This document shows positions 4,912 through 11,636 of a stretch of DNA of 11,636 bases, piece after piece. The notes below the pieces were generated by a model. It had not been told where the DNA came from. It was given only the letters and a program-made list of their open reading frames with translations, and did not search any database. How positions within the stretch are numbered: the first letter of the stretch is position 1; every line of letters starts with the position of its first letter. The position numbers and the translations under genes are program-made. Source of the stretch: JAPUDQ01 sp049289035 (GTDB taxonomy: Bacteria > Patescibacteriota > Saccharimonadia > Saccharimonadales > Saccharimonadaceae); assembly GCA_049289035.1 (NCBI GenBank), contig JBAQIV010000028.1, forward strand, positions 1-11,636, read 5' to 3'.

Positions 4912-5640
4912 ATGGTACAAGAATCACCCCAATCTCATACAGCTCAGAAACAAGCTGCGAAGCCAAGACGAAAAGTCATAGAGCTCAAAAATGTTTCGCG
5001 CACCTACAAACGAGGAGCATCAGAGGTCAAAGCACTTCAAGATGTTTCTGCTGAGATCTACGCAGGCGAGATGGTCGCCATTGTTGGCACAAGTGGTAGC
5101 GGTAAAAGTACGTTGCTCCATACTATTGGCGGCCTCGATAGCCCGACCAGCGGTGAGGTTTGGATAGATGGAAAAAACCTCAAACAAATGCGTGATGGGG
5201 AACTGTCGCGATACCGCGGGAGAAAGATCGGCTTTGTCTTTCAATCATTTTATCTTCAGCCATTTCTAAACACCCAAAAGAACATTGAGGTGCCCGCTAT
5301 GTTTGCGAATATCGACCGAACAAAACGACACCAAAACTCTCAAGACGTTGCTCACGCCGTTGGTATTGAAGATCGTCTCAAGCATTATCCAGCCGAACTT
5401 TCAGGCGGGCAAATCCAACGCACGGCTATTGCTCGAGCACTGGTCAATCAGCCGCCAATTCTACTCGCCGATGAACCCACCGGTAACCTTGACCAGAAGA
5501 ATGCGCATGCCATATTCGATCTGTTCGCCCACGTCCGCGATACGCTCGGCACAACCGTCATCGTCGTAACGCACGATGAACAATTGGCAGCACGTATGGA
5601 CCGCGTTATACGCATAACCGATGGGAGGGTATCACAATGA
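4912..5640 (+). CDS. ABC transporter ATP-binding protein (MacB/LolD type)
   Basis: 242 residues from the ATG at 4912. A frame extension back to 4870 exists, but it covers the promoter, so it is rejected. Walker A GTSGSGKST spans 59-67; the Q-loop glutamine is Q111; the signature LSGGQ is 163-167; Walker B ILLADE is 183-188; D-loop GNLD is 191-194; and the H-loop histidine is H221. The ADEPTGNLD wording is characteristic of the MacB/LolD/FtsE group, whose ATPases drive a mechanotransmission permease instead of a transport channel. A basic 20-residue N-terminal tail precedes the domain. Its TGA overlaps the permease start as ATGA (5637-5640), so the two are translationally coupled and surely form one complex at the cytoplasmic membrane. 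The substrate is unknown. Confidence 0.96.
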   Translation: MVQESPQSHTAQKQAAKPRRKVIELKNVSRTYKRGASEVKALQDVSAEIYAGEMVAIVGTSGSGKSTLLHTIGGLDSPTSGEVWIDGKNLKQMRDGELSRYRGRKIGFVFQSFYLQPFLNTQKNIEVPAMFANIDRTKRHQNSQDVAHAVGIEDRLKHYPAELSGGQIQRTAIARALVNQPPILLADEPTGNLDQKNAHAIFDLFAHVRDTLGTTVIVVTHDEQLAARMDRVIRITDGRVSQ

Positions 5641-7592
5641 TTAGTCTCACTGACGCGCTAACGCTAGCGTATACCAAGATCAAAACTCGCCGCATACGAT
5701 TATTCTCGATTATCGTATCGTCAAGCATATTATTTGGTGTCCTTGCCGCTGGATCACTTGTACTCAATGGTGCGATGATGAGTTTCGAAAAGTTTGCCGC
5801 TCAAGGCTACACGAGTCGATATATCTTGTCTGGAAACTACGCACCGTATGAGGTCGATTTCGAGGCCAGCGCTGTACCAGATGACCCAGATTTGGCAGCA
5901 AGAGCCGAAACACTCGAAAAAACCGTGACGGCGCGAAAAAAAGCTGAGGCAAAACGCCTCGGCATCGACAGCATTGACTCCGACCAAGACAAAGTTACCA
6001 CGACCGACCAGTCTGGCGCAAAACACCTCAACTACAATTCTCCGATTGTCCAGCAAGCCATGCGAGAAAAAGCAGCAGCCGACCCATACCACTCTAGCCT
6101 TGAGCTGTTTAAAAAACAGGTGTCAGGAGCTAAAACGTACTACTCAAGCATACGCATGCGTCAGACGGCTAGTGACGCGCCGCGGCTGTCGGTTATTGTC
6201 GATGGGAAAGAACGCCAGCCAGCCAGTGACAACAGCAGCGCTGCACCACTCCTTGGGGCTACGACAAGCCGACGGGGTGTGGATGAAATAACAAGCGAAT
6301 GGACGCTGATCGACGCGCCGTTGCTCCAGCCGTTTATTCTCAAAGGTCAAACACTCGATGTCGGTAGTGACGGTAGCATCCCCATTATTGTCTCCTATAC
6401 GGCGGCACAAGAAATGCTAAAGCTACCAACACTAACAAACAAGGCGAGTAATCAGGAGCAAAAGGACAGGTTATTGACCGTCCGCAAAGACATAGCAGGC
6501 AAGACGTTCCAGGTTTGTTACCGCAATGCCTCGTCTGCAAGTAGTTTGCAAGATGCACTCGCCCAGCAGTCTGAGATACATGCTAACGCAAATAAAAAGG
6601 ACTACCAGAAGCCAGAGCTTGTTTATGCACCAAACCCCGCACCGTGTGCCGCACCCGTTGTCGAGCGCGATGCCCGTAGTAGCGAAACCAAGCAATACGA
6701 TGCCAAAATCGCAGAATACAACAAAACTTTTGGCAAAGCAGAGCCTGCCTCAAGTACTCTGACCTTCCGTGTTATCGGAATCAGCCCAGACAAAAGTAGT
6801 CCAGCCGCCATGGATGCTGGCCAAATATTGAGTTACATTATGTCCGCAAATACCGCGAGCAGTTGGGCCAGTCCTCTCGGTATACGCGATAGCAGCCCCG
6901 CGACACGCGACATATTTGCAGACGATACCACTCCACCTCAGATGTTTGGCGAGTCCCAAGTAAAATACTACGCTGAATTTAGCTCTGCAAGCCACGCGCA
7001 AACTGCGCTGACAACACAAAGCTGCGACCAAGCTATCAAAGGCATTACGCCACTTGAAGGTCAAGTATTTTGCAAGCGCGACGGACGACAGTACCAGCTA
7101 CAACCATTTGGGTCGTCAAGTCTCGCCATCGAGAACTCTAAGAAAGCGTTTGCCGAAATCCAAAAGTGGGCAGCAATCGTCGTCGCATGTCTTGCTGGTA
7201 TCAGTATCATGGGTATGGTTGGTCGCATCATCGCCGACTCACGACGCGAAACGGCTATCTTCCGCGCTATCGGTGCGAGCCGACTCACAATCGCCCAGAT
7301 CTACCTAACCTACACGGCGTTCTTGATTGTCCTTGTGTCTCTCTTTGCGCTCATTGCTGGCACTATCACGGCTGCATGGGTTGATGCAACACTTAGCCCA
7401 AATGCTAGTGCCAATGCCTTGCTCCTGTTTAACGCTCAAGATGTTTCGCAGCAGTTTAGATTCATCGGGTTCGATCTACAGAGTATCGGGTTCATAGTCC
7501 TGACTATCGCATGTGCCGCATTCGCCGGAGCATTACTACCAATCGTTAATAACGTCCGCCGTAACCCAATTAACGATATGAGGAGTGAATAG
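5637..7592 (+). CDS. ABC transporter permease, FtsX/MacB family
   Basis: 651 residues. A cytoplasmic start (SLTDALTLAYTKIKTRRIR) leads into TM1 (about 22-45), as in MacB. A very large extracytoplasmic region follows (about 46-505), rich in Ala, Ser, Gln and Lys and with few cysteines. Three C-terminal TM segments (about 511-532, 557-582 and 615-637) make up the FtsX domain. The RRETAIFRAIGAS stretch between TM2 and TM3 is the conserved coupling region of the family. It should act as a homodimer with the ATPase encoded just upstream. The extracytoplasmic domain is not recognisably the standard MacB_PCD, so the cargo may be lineage-specific; export of a peptide or antimicrobial, or lipoprotein extraction, are possibilities. 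It overlaps the ATPase gene by 4 nt. Confidence 0.93.
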   Translation: MISLTDALTLAYTKIKTRRIRLFSIIVSSSILFGVLAAGSLVLNGAMMSFEKFAAQGYTSRYILSGNYAPYEVDFEASAVPDDPDLAARAETLEKTVTARKKAEAKRLGIDSIDSDQDKVTTTDQSGAKHLNYNSPIVQQAMREKAAADPYHSSLELFKKQVSGAKTYYSSIRMRQTASDAPRLSVIVDGKERQPASDNSSAAPLLGATTSRRGVDEITSEWTLIDAPLLQPFILKGQTLDVGSDGSIPIIVSYTAAQEMLKLPTLTNKASNQEQKDRLLTVRKDIAGKTFQVCYRNASSASSLQDALAQQSEIHANANKKDYQKPELVYAPNPAPCAAPVVERDARSSETKQYDAKIAEYNKTFGKAEPASSTLTFRVIGISPDKSSPAAMDAGQILSYIMSANTASSWASPLGIRDSSPATRDIFADDTTPPQMFGESQVKYYAEFSSASHAQTALTTQSCDQAIKGITPLEGQVFCKRDGRQYQLQPFGSSSLAIENSKKAFAEIQKWAAIVVACLAGISIMGMVGRIIADSRRETAIFRAIGASRLTIAQIYLTYTAFLIVLVSLFALIAGTITAAWVDATLSPNASANALLLFNAQDVSQQFRFIGFDLQSIGFIVLTIACAAFAGALLPIVNNVRRNPINDMRSE

Positions 7593-7599
7593 CTATACT
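7570..7599 (+). promoter_or_regulatory. Promoter before the PadR gene, leaderless
   Basis: TTAACG (7570-7575, 4/6) and TATACT (7594-7599), 18 bp apart, then exactly 6 nt to the ATG at 7606. It overlaps the end of the permease gene and allows padR to be expressed separately from the transporter genes. The stretch TACTATA (7596-7602) also occurs twice in the transporter promoter. Confidence 0.65.
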
Positions 7600-7605
7600 A
7601 TAACC

Positions 7606-7965
7606 ATGAAATTGTCACCATTTGAGCAGACTATGTTACAAGGCTGGGAAGACATGTATAAAAAAACGCAGCTTAGCCTATGGATTCTGGTTGGCATATA
7701 TAACGGTAAGGGCTATGCCGACCAGATCCAGTCGTTTCTAGCACGCGAAGCCGACTTAATGCCAGAAGACCAGAGTCTGTATCGCTCATTGCGTCGGCTC
7801 GAAAGTAGCACGCTCATCGAATCAAAGCGAGTCCCCAGCAAAAACGGCCCAGACAAAAAACAGTTTGTGCTGACGCCAGAGGGAGACCACGTGTTACGTG
7901 CTTTTGTTAAACGTAATATTGATGATATCATCATTAAAAATCATCAGAAGGGATTGTTACCGTGA
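7606..7965 (+). CDS. PadR-family transcriptional regulator
   Basis: 119 residues from the ATG at 7606; an upstream in-frame ATG at 7585 would overlap the permease stop and the -10 box, so it is rejected. It has the winged helix-turn-helix of PadR: LSLWILVGIYNGKGYADQI (about 23-41) is the first helix pair, SLYRSLRRLESSTLIESKR (57-75) the recognition helix region, and KKQFVLTPEG (about 84-93) the wing. A short C-terminal helix would serve for dimerisation. PadR proteins usually repress neighbouring transporter genes and their own gene until a small hydrophobic ligand binds; this position directly after an ABC pair fits that role. Its stop overlaps the GTG start of the next gene (GTGA, 7962-7965). 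Confidence 0.92.
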   Translation: MKLSPFEQTMLQGWEDMYKKTQLSLWILVGIYNGKGYADQIQSFLAREADLMPEDQSLYRSLRRLESSTLIESKRVPSKNGPDKKQFVLTPEGDHVLRAFVKRNIDDIIIKNHQKGLLP

Positions 7966-8915
7966 ATAAAGAACATCAAAAATCGAGTCGTTGGCAGACG
8001 TCACATAGTCTCGCCCGAAGCGCATGGCGTGTTATACGACTCGACCGACACCTCTCGTGGCTACCTGTACTATCAGTTGTCGCAAGCATAGCTGTAGGGA
8101 TGGTGTTTTTACTACCTATTGTATTCACCACGACAATGCAAAGTGGCGCATCACAAAACGGCGACCAGATATTTGTTGGTCCGTTTTTCGACAATAAACC
8201 GCTAGCTGTTGGGTTTGGCATCTGTTTTTACCTTGCGCTGACGTTCGTTGGTACGTTTTTTAGCGGTGCACTCATCGCGGGCTTGCTCGAACGCTTCCGC
8301 GGCGGCACACCCACGGTTGGTTCAGCGCTCGCCACGGCTCGCCAGCATACCAGCCCACTGTTCGCGTTTGCGCTACTAACAGGTACGATCGGCTACATTC
8401 TAAATGCAATCGAAGAACGCGTGCCATTTGCCGGACAGGTTGCCACCTGGCTCGTCGGGGCTACCTGGGCAGTGGCGTCGATGTTTGCCATACCCGTTAT
8501 CGTTGGCTCGTCCAAAAAAGTCGGCCCGCTTGCGGCGACTAAGCAGTCAGTCGGCATTATCAAAAAGACCTGGGGTGAAAATGTCATACTCAACAGTAGT
8601 ATTGGACTAGTCGCCCTGGCGAGCATCGTGGCATTTGTGGTGGCAAGTGCCGGTATCGGCGTGGTCGGTGGTATTGTAGTCAACGCACTTCATGTCAGCA
8701 CTATGACAACAGCTATTGTAGGCTTGGCCTATGGGGTACTCGCTATTGGCGGCTTTGTTGCATTGTGCTTGCTCATAACCATGTTGTCTGCGGCAGCCAA
8801 AGCAGCTATCTACTATTACGCAACGACGGGTACTGCGCCTCACATGTTTGAGCGCGAGGTACTCCAAGCCAGCTTCACTAAGAGAGAAGCTCGCAAGGTA
8901 TTTAGCGCGTCATAG
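7962..8915 (+). CDS. Multi-pass membrane protein, DUF6159-like
   Basis: 317 residues from GTG at 7962, preceded by an SD-like AGAAGGG about 8 nt upstream and coupled to padR by a 4-nt overlap. The cytoplasmic start contains SLARSAWRVIRLDRHLSWLPVLS, typical of uncharacterised membrane proteins grouped as DUF6159 (assignment from memory of the pattern, not searched). About six TM segments are visible near 33-55, 83-110, 130-150, 155-175, 205-235 and 240-275, and a basic tail TKREARKVFSAS. A GGTPTVGSALATAR loop after TM2 is another mark of that group. Function is unknown. Sharing a transcript with padR suggests that it works with, or is regulated like, the ABC transporter. A terminator follows. 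Confidence 0.88.
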   Translation: MNKEHQKSSRWQTSHSLARSAWRVIRLDRHLSWLPVLSVVASIAVGMVFLLPIVFTTTMQSGASQNGDQIFVGPFFDNKPLAVGFGICFYLALTFVGTFFSGALIAGLLERFRGGTPTVGSALATARQHTSPLFAFALLTGTIGYILNAIEERVPFAGQVATWLVGATWAVASMFAIPVIVGSSKKVGPLAATKQSVGIIKKTWGENVILNSSIGLVALASIVAFVVASAGIGVVGGIVVNALHVSTMTTAIVGLAYGVLAIGGFVALCLLITMLSAAAKAAIYYYATTGTAPHMFEREVLQASFTKREARKVFSAS

Positions 8916-8932
8916 TACCCAAGCAAATTGTG

Positions 8933-8963
8933 AGCGGGGCCACACAGTCGGTCCCGCTTATTT
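8933..8963 (+). terminator. Terminator of the PadR/membrane-protein operon
   Basis: AGCGGGGCC (8933-8941) and GGTCCCGCT (8950-8958) form a 9-bp stem with one G-U pair and an 8-nt loop, followed by TTATTTGC. The tail is only moderately U-rich but the stem is strong and well placed, 17 nt after the stop. Confidence 0.65.
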
Positions 8964-8965
8964 GC

Positions 8966-8971
8966 TATAGT
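8966..8971 (+). promoter_or_regulatory. -10 box 6 nt before the next gene
   Basis: TATAGT (8966-8971) then 6 nt to the ATG at 8978, the same geometry as at 4900, 7594 and (minus) 3667. No clear -35 is visible, since its place is occupied by the terminator stem. Confidence 0.55.
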
Positions 8972-8977
8972 TGAGAC

Positions 8978-9427
8978 ATGAACACAACTACGCATGCCCT
9001 AAGAGCAATTACTGGCGTGTACTTTCGTCGTTTGTTGTATATGGGTATGATTGTCGCTGGCATCGCGTTGGTGGTGATCTATAGTCTTATTACGTGGCTG
9101 GCGTTGTCATGGTCGGGGTGGTGGTGGCTATTGTTGGGTGGTGTTATACCGTTGACCATCATTGCTCTCATTGTGACTGGCGGTCTATGGTATGTTTCAG
9201 GCAAACTCTTGCCGCGACGACTGTCTGGTGAGGAGCGTCGAGCCATTGCAGCGTTTGGTAGCAAGCTTTTTAGTGTCGTAGAACGCGGTAAGACGCCGTA
9301 TCCGCTGCTTATTGTGCTGATCGGCAAAGACGTACTGAGAAAGCGCGAGAGTGGCTTTGTGCGCGATGTCATAAGCGATTCACGGAGCCTCAAGAGTGAT
9401 TTTGACCGTATACGTGCGCTGTTTTAA
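8978..9427 (+). CDS. Small two-TM membrane protein, function unknown
   Basis: 149 residues. Residues 17-45 and 47-72 form two hydrophobic segments, the first with a Trp-rich end LALSWSGWWWLLL. They are followed by a basic, hydrophilic cytoplasmic-looking tail (about 75-149) with LPRRLSGEERRAIAAFGSKLF and VIGKDVLRKRE-like charged helices. No catalytic motif or known family is recognised. Codon use and the leaderless start resemble the neighbouring host genes, so it is probably a genuine chromosomal gene. It ends 8 nt before the -35 of the tRNA-Arg unit, with no terminator of its own. Confidence 0.8.
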   Translation: MNTTTHALRAITGVYFRRLLYMGMIVAGIALVVIYSLITWLALSWSGWWWLLLGGVIPLTIIALIVTGGLWYVSGKLLPRRLSGEERRAIAAFGSKLFSVVERGKTPYPLLIVLIGKDVLRKRESGFVRDVISDSRSLKSDFDRIRALF

Positions 9428-9435
9428 CCCCTCAT

Positions 9436-9464
9436 TTGTCACAAACCAAATACTTTGCTATAAT
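9436..9464 (+). promoter_or_regulatory. Promoter of the tRNA-Arg unit
   Basis: TTGTCA (9436-9441), 17-bp spacer, consensus TATAAT (9459-9464). Predicted start near 9471, about 257 nt before the tRNA. No open reading frame of note follows, so the long leader is RNA. Confidence 0.85.
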
Positions 9465-9470
9465 CACCCC

Positions 9471-9610
9471 TGTTCTCTCGCATATTTCTGCGATTGAACG
9501 ATGAATTGCTGCGGGCAAACACTTGTTTTTTGCACGAAGTAATTCATCGAGAGGAGATGTCGCGACGCGAGAGGCTTTTACGAAGTAAAACCGAGAGCAA
9601 AGCGTACATC
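9471..9610 (+). ncRNA. Structured RNA in the tRNA-Arg leader, unknown class
   Basis: Three domains are visible. First, TCGCA/TGCGA (9478-9482/9489-9493). Second, a 9-bp stem CGATGAATT/AATTCATCG (9499-9507/9541-9549) capped by a GCAAA/TTTGC-type arm. Third, a rod 9556-9610 with pairs GATGT/ACATC, CGC/GCG, GC/GC, GG/CC and TTTTAC/GTAAAA, loop GAA. The rod holds a symmetric GAGA/GAGA internal loop (9569-9572/9593-9596), which suits tandem sheared G-A pairs. CTCTC (9475-9479) can alternatively pair with GAGAG (9549-9553). It directly follows a strong promoter. Conserved cores of SRP RNA, 6S, tmRNA, RNase P and T-box are not recognised. It could be a separate small RNA processed from the tRNA precursor. 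Confidence 0.5.
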
Positions 9611-9615
9611 GACGA

Positions 9616-9635
9616 GCACCCGTAGCTCAGCTGGA
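9616..9635 (+). repeat. Copy of the tRNA-Arg 5' end in its leader
   Basis: The 20 nt GCACCCGTAGCTCAGCTGGA are identical to the first 20 nt of tRNA-Arg at 9728-9747, 112 nt further on. After that the sequences diverge. No 3' partner for GCACCCG exists before the real tRNA, so this copy can close an acceptor stem only with the 3' end of the real tRNA. Confidence 0.95.
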
Positions 9636-9727
9636 GAGCCCTCAGCGTCAATCATGGCGTCAACGCTCTATCCAGCTGGTCTTGCACATTTCGCACCAGA
9701 TATCATGAAGTGGTGATATCTACTTGC
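9628..9727 (+). promoter_or_regulatory. Self-complementary leader segment with an anti-D-arm sequence
   Basis: ACGCTCTATCCAGCTG (9663-9678) is the exact reverse complement of 9740-9755, the D-arm and first anticodon-stem bases of tRNA-Arg (16 bp). It can also pair with the upstream tRNA copy: CAGCTGGA (9628-9635) with TCCAGCTG (9671-9678), and AGCGT (9644-9648) with ACGCT (9663-9667). A further perfect hairpin AGATATCA/TGATATCT (9698-9705/9714-9721) ends 6 nt before the tRNA. The alternatives exclude each other, which suggests a switch or a processing signal. Confidence 0.5.
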
Positions 9728-11340
<1,613 letters not shown>

Positions 11341-11377
11341 AAACTTATATCTCCTTACTAATTCTTGCTATACAAAA

Positions 11378-11425
11378 GGCGACCTCTGTGGCTAATCCCT
11401 AAGAACTAAGGAAACAGAGGTCGCC
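11378..11425 (-). terminator. Terminator or attenuator upstream of the recombinase
   Basis: GGCGACCTCTGT and ACAGAGGTCGCC form a perfect 12-bp stem (11425-11414 and 11389-11378 on the minus strand) followed by TTTTG (11377-11373). It lies between a predicted promoter (11477-11472) and the recombinase start at 11340. It could end the transcript of the gene at 11483, attenuate the recombinase, or both. GATTAGCCAC in its loop and 3' arm (11397-11388) is complementary to GTGGCTAATC (11466-11457), near the 5' end of the predicted leader RNA. Confidence 0.75.
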
Positions 11426-11427
11426 AT
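11392..11427 (-). CDS. Possible leader peptide MATSVSLVLRD
   Basis: ATG at 11427-11425 opens an 11-codon frame that ends at TAG 11394-11392. It covers the whole 5' arm and most of the loop of the terminator hairpin, so a ribosome on it would prevent the hairpin from forming. This is the geometry of translation-controlled attenuation. There is no good SD (only TTGAG about 10 nt upstream), and such a short frame may be chance. Confidence 0.25.
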   Translation of the reverse strand: MATSVSLVLRD

Positions 11428-11471
11428 CTGTATGCTCAAATTAGGTGTTCTTTAATGATTAGCCACTTCTA

Positions 11472-11500
11472 ATTATACTCTCTCACCCTTGTTGTAGCAA
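11472..11500 (-). promoter_or_regulatory. Predicted promoter driving the recombinase leader
   Basis: Minus-strand -35 TTGCTA (11500-11495, 4/6), 17-bp spacer, consensus -10 TATAAT (11477-11472). The start would fall near 11466-11464, at the beginning of the 10-mer that is complementary to the terminator loop. It overlaps the 3' end of the upstream gene. Confidence 0.6.
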
Positions 11501-11635
11501 TCTAAATTGCTTAAAAAGTGAGAGAAAAAACCTAGCTTGTTCCAGTGCTTCTTGGCTAGGCTTGGACTTTTTCAAATCCTGCACATTACCGTTATAATAA
11601 CGGCTCACTATATCACCATTCATGCGAGCTACTGC
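11483..11635 (-). CDS. 3' end of an unknown gene of the integrated element (partial)
   Basis: A minus-strand frame enters from the right edge and stops at TGA 11485-11483, giving 50 residues. It includes MNGDIVSRYYNGNVQDLKK and ends ARFFLSLFKQFRLLQQG. The composition is mostly helical and charged; no family is recognised. The ATG at 11623 could be an internal start (46 residues), but no SD precedes it, and the frame is open to the edge, so a longer protein truncated by the window is as likely. It is transcribed toward the recombinase and belongs to the mobile element by position. Confidence 0.5.
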   Translation of the reverse strand, partial: AVARMNGDIVSRYYNGNVQDLKKSKPSQEALEQARFFLSLFKQFRLLQQG

Positions 11636-11636
11636 T

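Overview
The window reads as a piece of a small streamlined bacterial chromosome, most likely a Patescibacteria/CPR member close to Candidatus Saccharibacteria (TM7). This rests on gene content and divergent protein types (a compact ValRS, a MacB-like ABC pair with its own PadR regulator, a HIT protein with an H-x-H-x-R motif), not on a marker-gene tree. TGA is used as stop, so the code is the standard bacterial one. No rRNA, CRISPR or phage structural gene is visible.

Layout. (1) 1-53, minus: the first 17 codons of a divergent gene preceded by a strong SD and a hairpin. (2) 144-2848, plus: valS, with a 120-nt leader that starts with a 13-bp stem enclosing two hairpins. (3) 2845-3655, minus: a small exported protein and a HIT-family protein. 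(4) 3671-4374: a REP-associated (Y1/HUH) transposase gene between two matching 25-bp palindromes. (5) 4381-4883, minus: a tRNA-Ser(CGA) locus with its own promoter and terminator. A copy of the tRNA 5' end lies upstream, and downstream lies a cloverleaf-like element sharing the tRNA-Ser 3' end but lacking an anticodon. (6) 4877-8963, plus: ABC ATPase, FtsX/MacB permease, PadR regulator and a multi-pass membrane protein, joined by 4-nt start/stop overlaps, with an internal promoter before padR and a terminator at the end. (7) 8978-9427: a two-TM membrane protein. (8) 9436-9848: a tRNA-Arg(GCG) transcription unit whose roughly 257-nt leader holds a rod-like structured RNA, a copy of the tRNA 5' end, and a 16-nt perfect antisense to the tRNA D-arm. 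(9) 9739-11636, minus: the edge of an integrated element. A large serine recombinase runs into the tRNA-Arg 3' half and takes its last 21 codons and stop from it. Behind it lie an attenuator-like leader and the 3' end of another gene.

How it works together. The ABC pair probably exports or extracts a hydrophobic compound or lipoprotein, with PadR as local repressor. Four host genes share a -10 hexamer placed exactly 6 nt before the ATG and lack an SD, which predicts leaderless mRNAs. valS and the recombinase are exceptions: valS has a structured leader, and the recombinase has a classical SD.

The least explained parts are the two tRNA loci. Both carry partial tRNA copies embedded in hairpins. 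They deserve the closest second look: an anticodon-less Ser-tRNA-like cloverleaf at 4409-4524 and a possible self-antisense switch in the tRNA-Arg precursor at 9616-9755.
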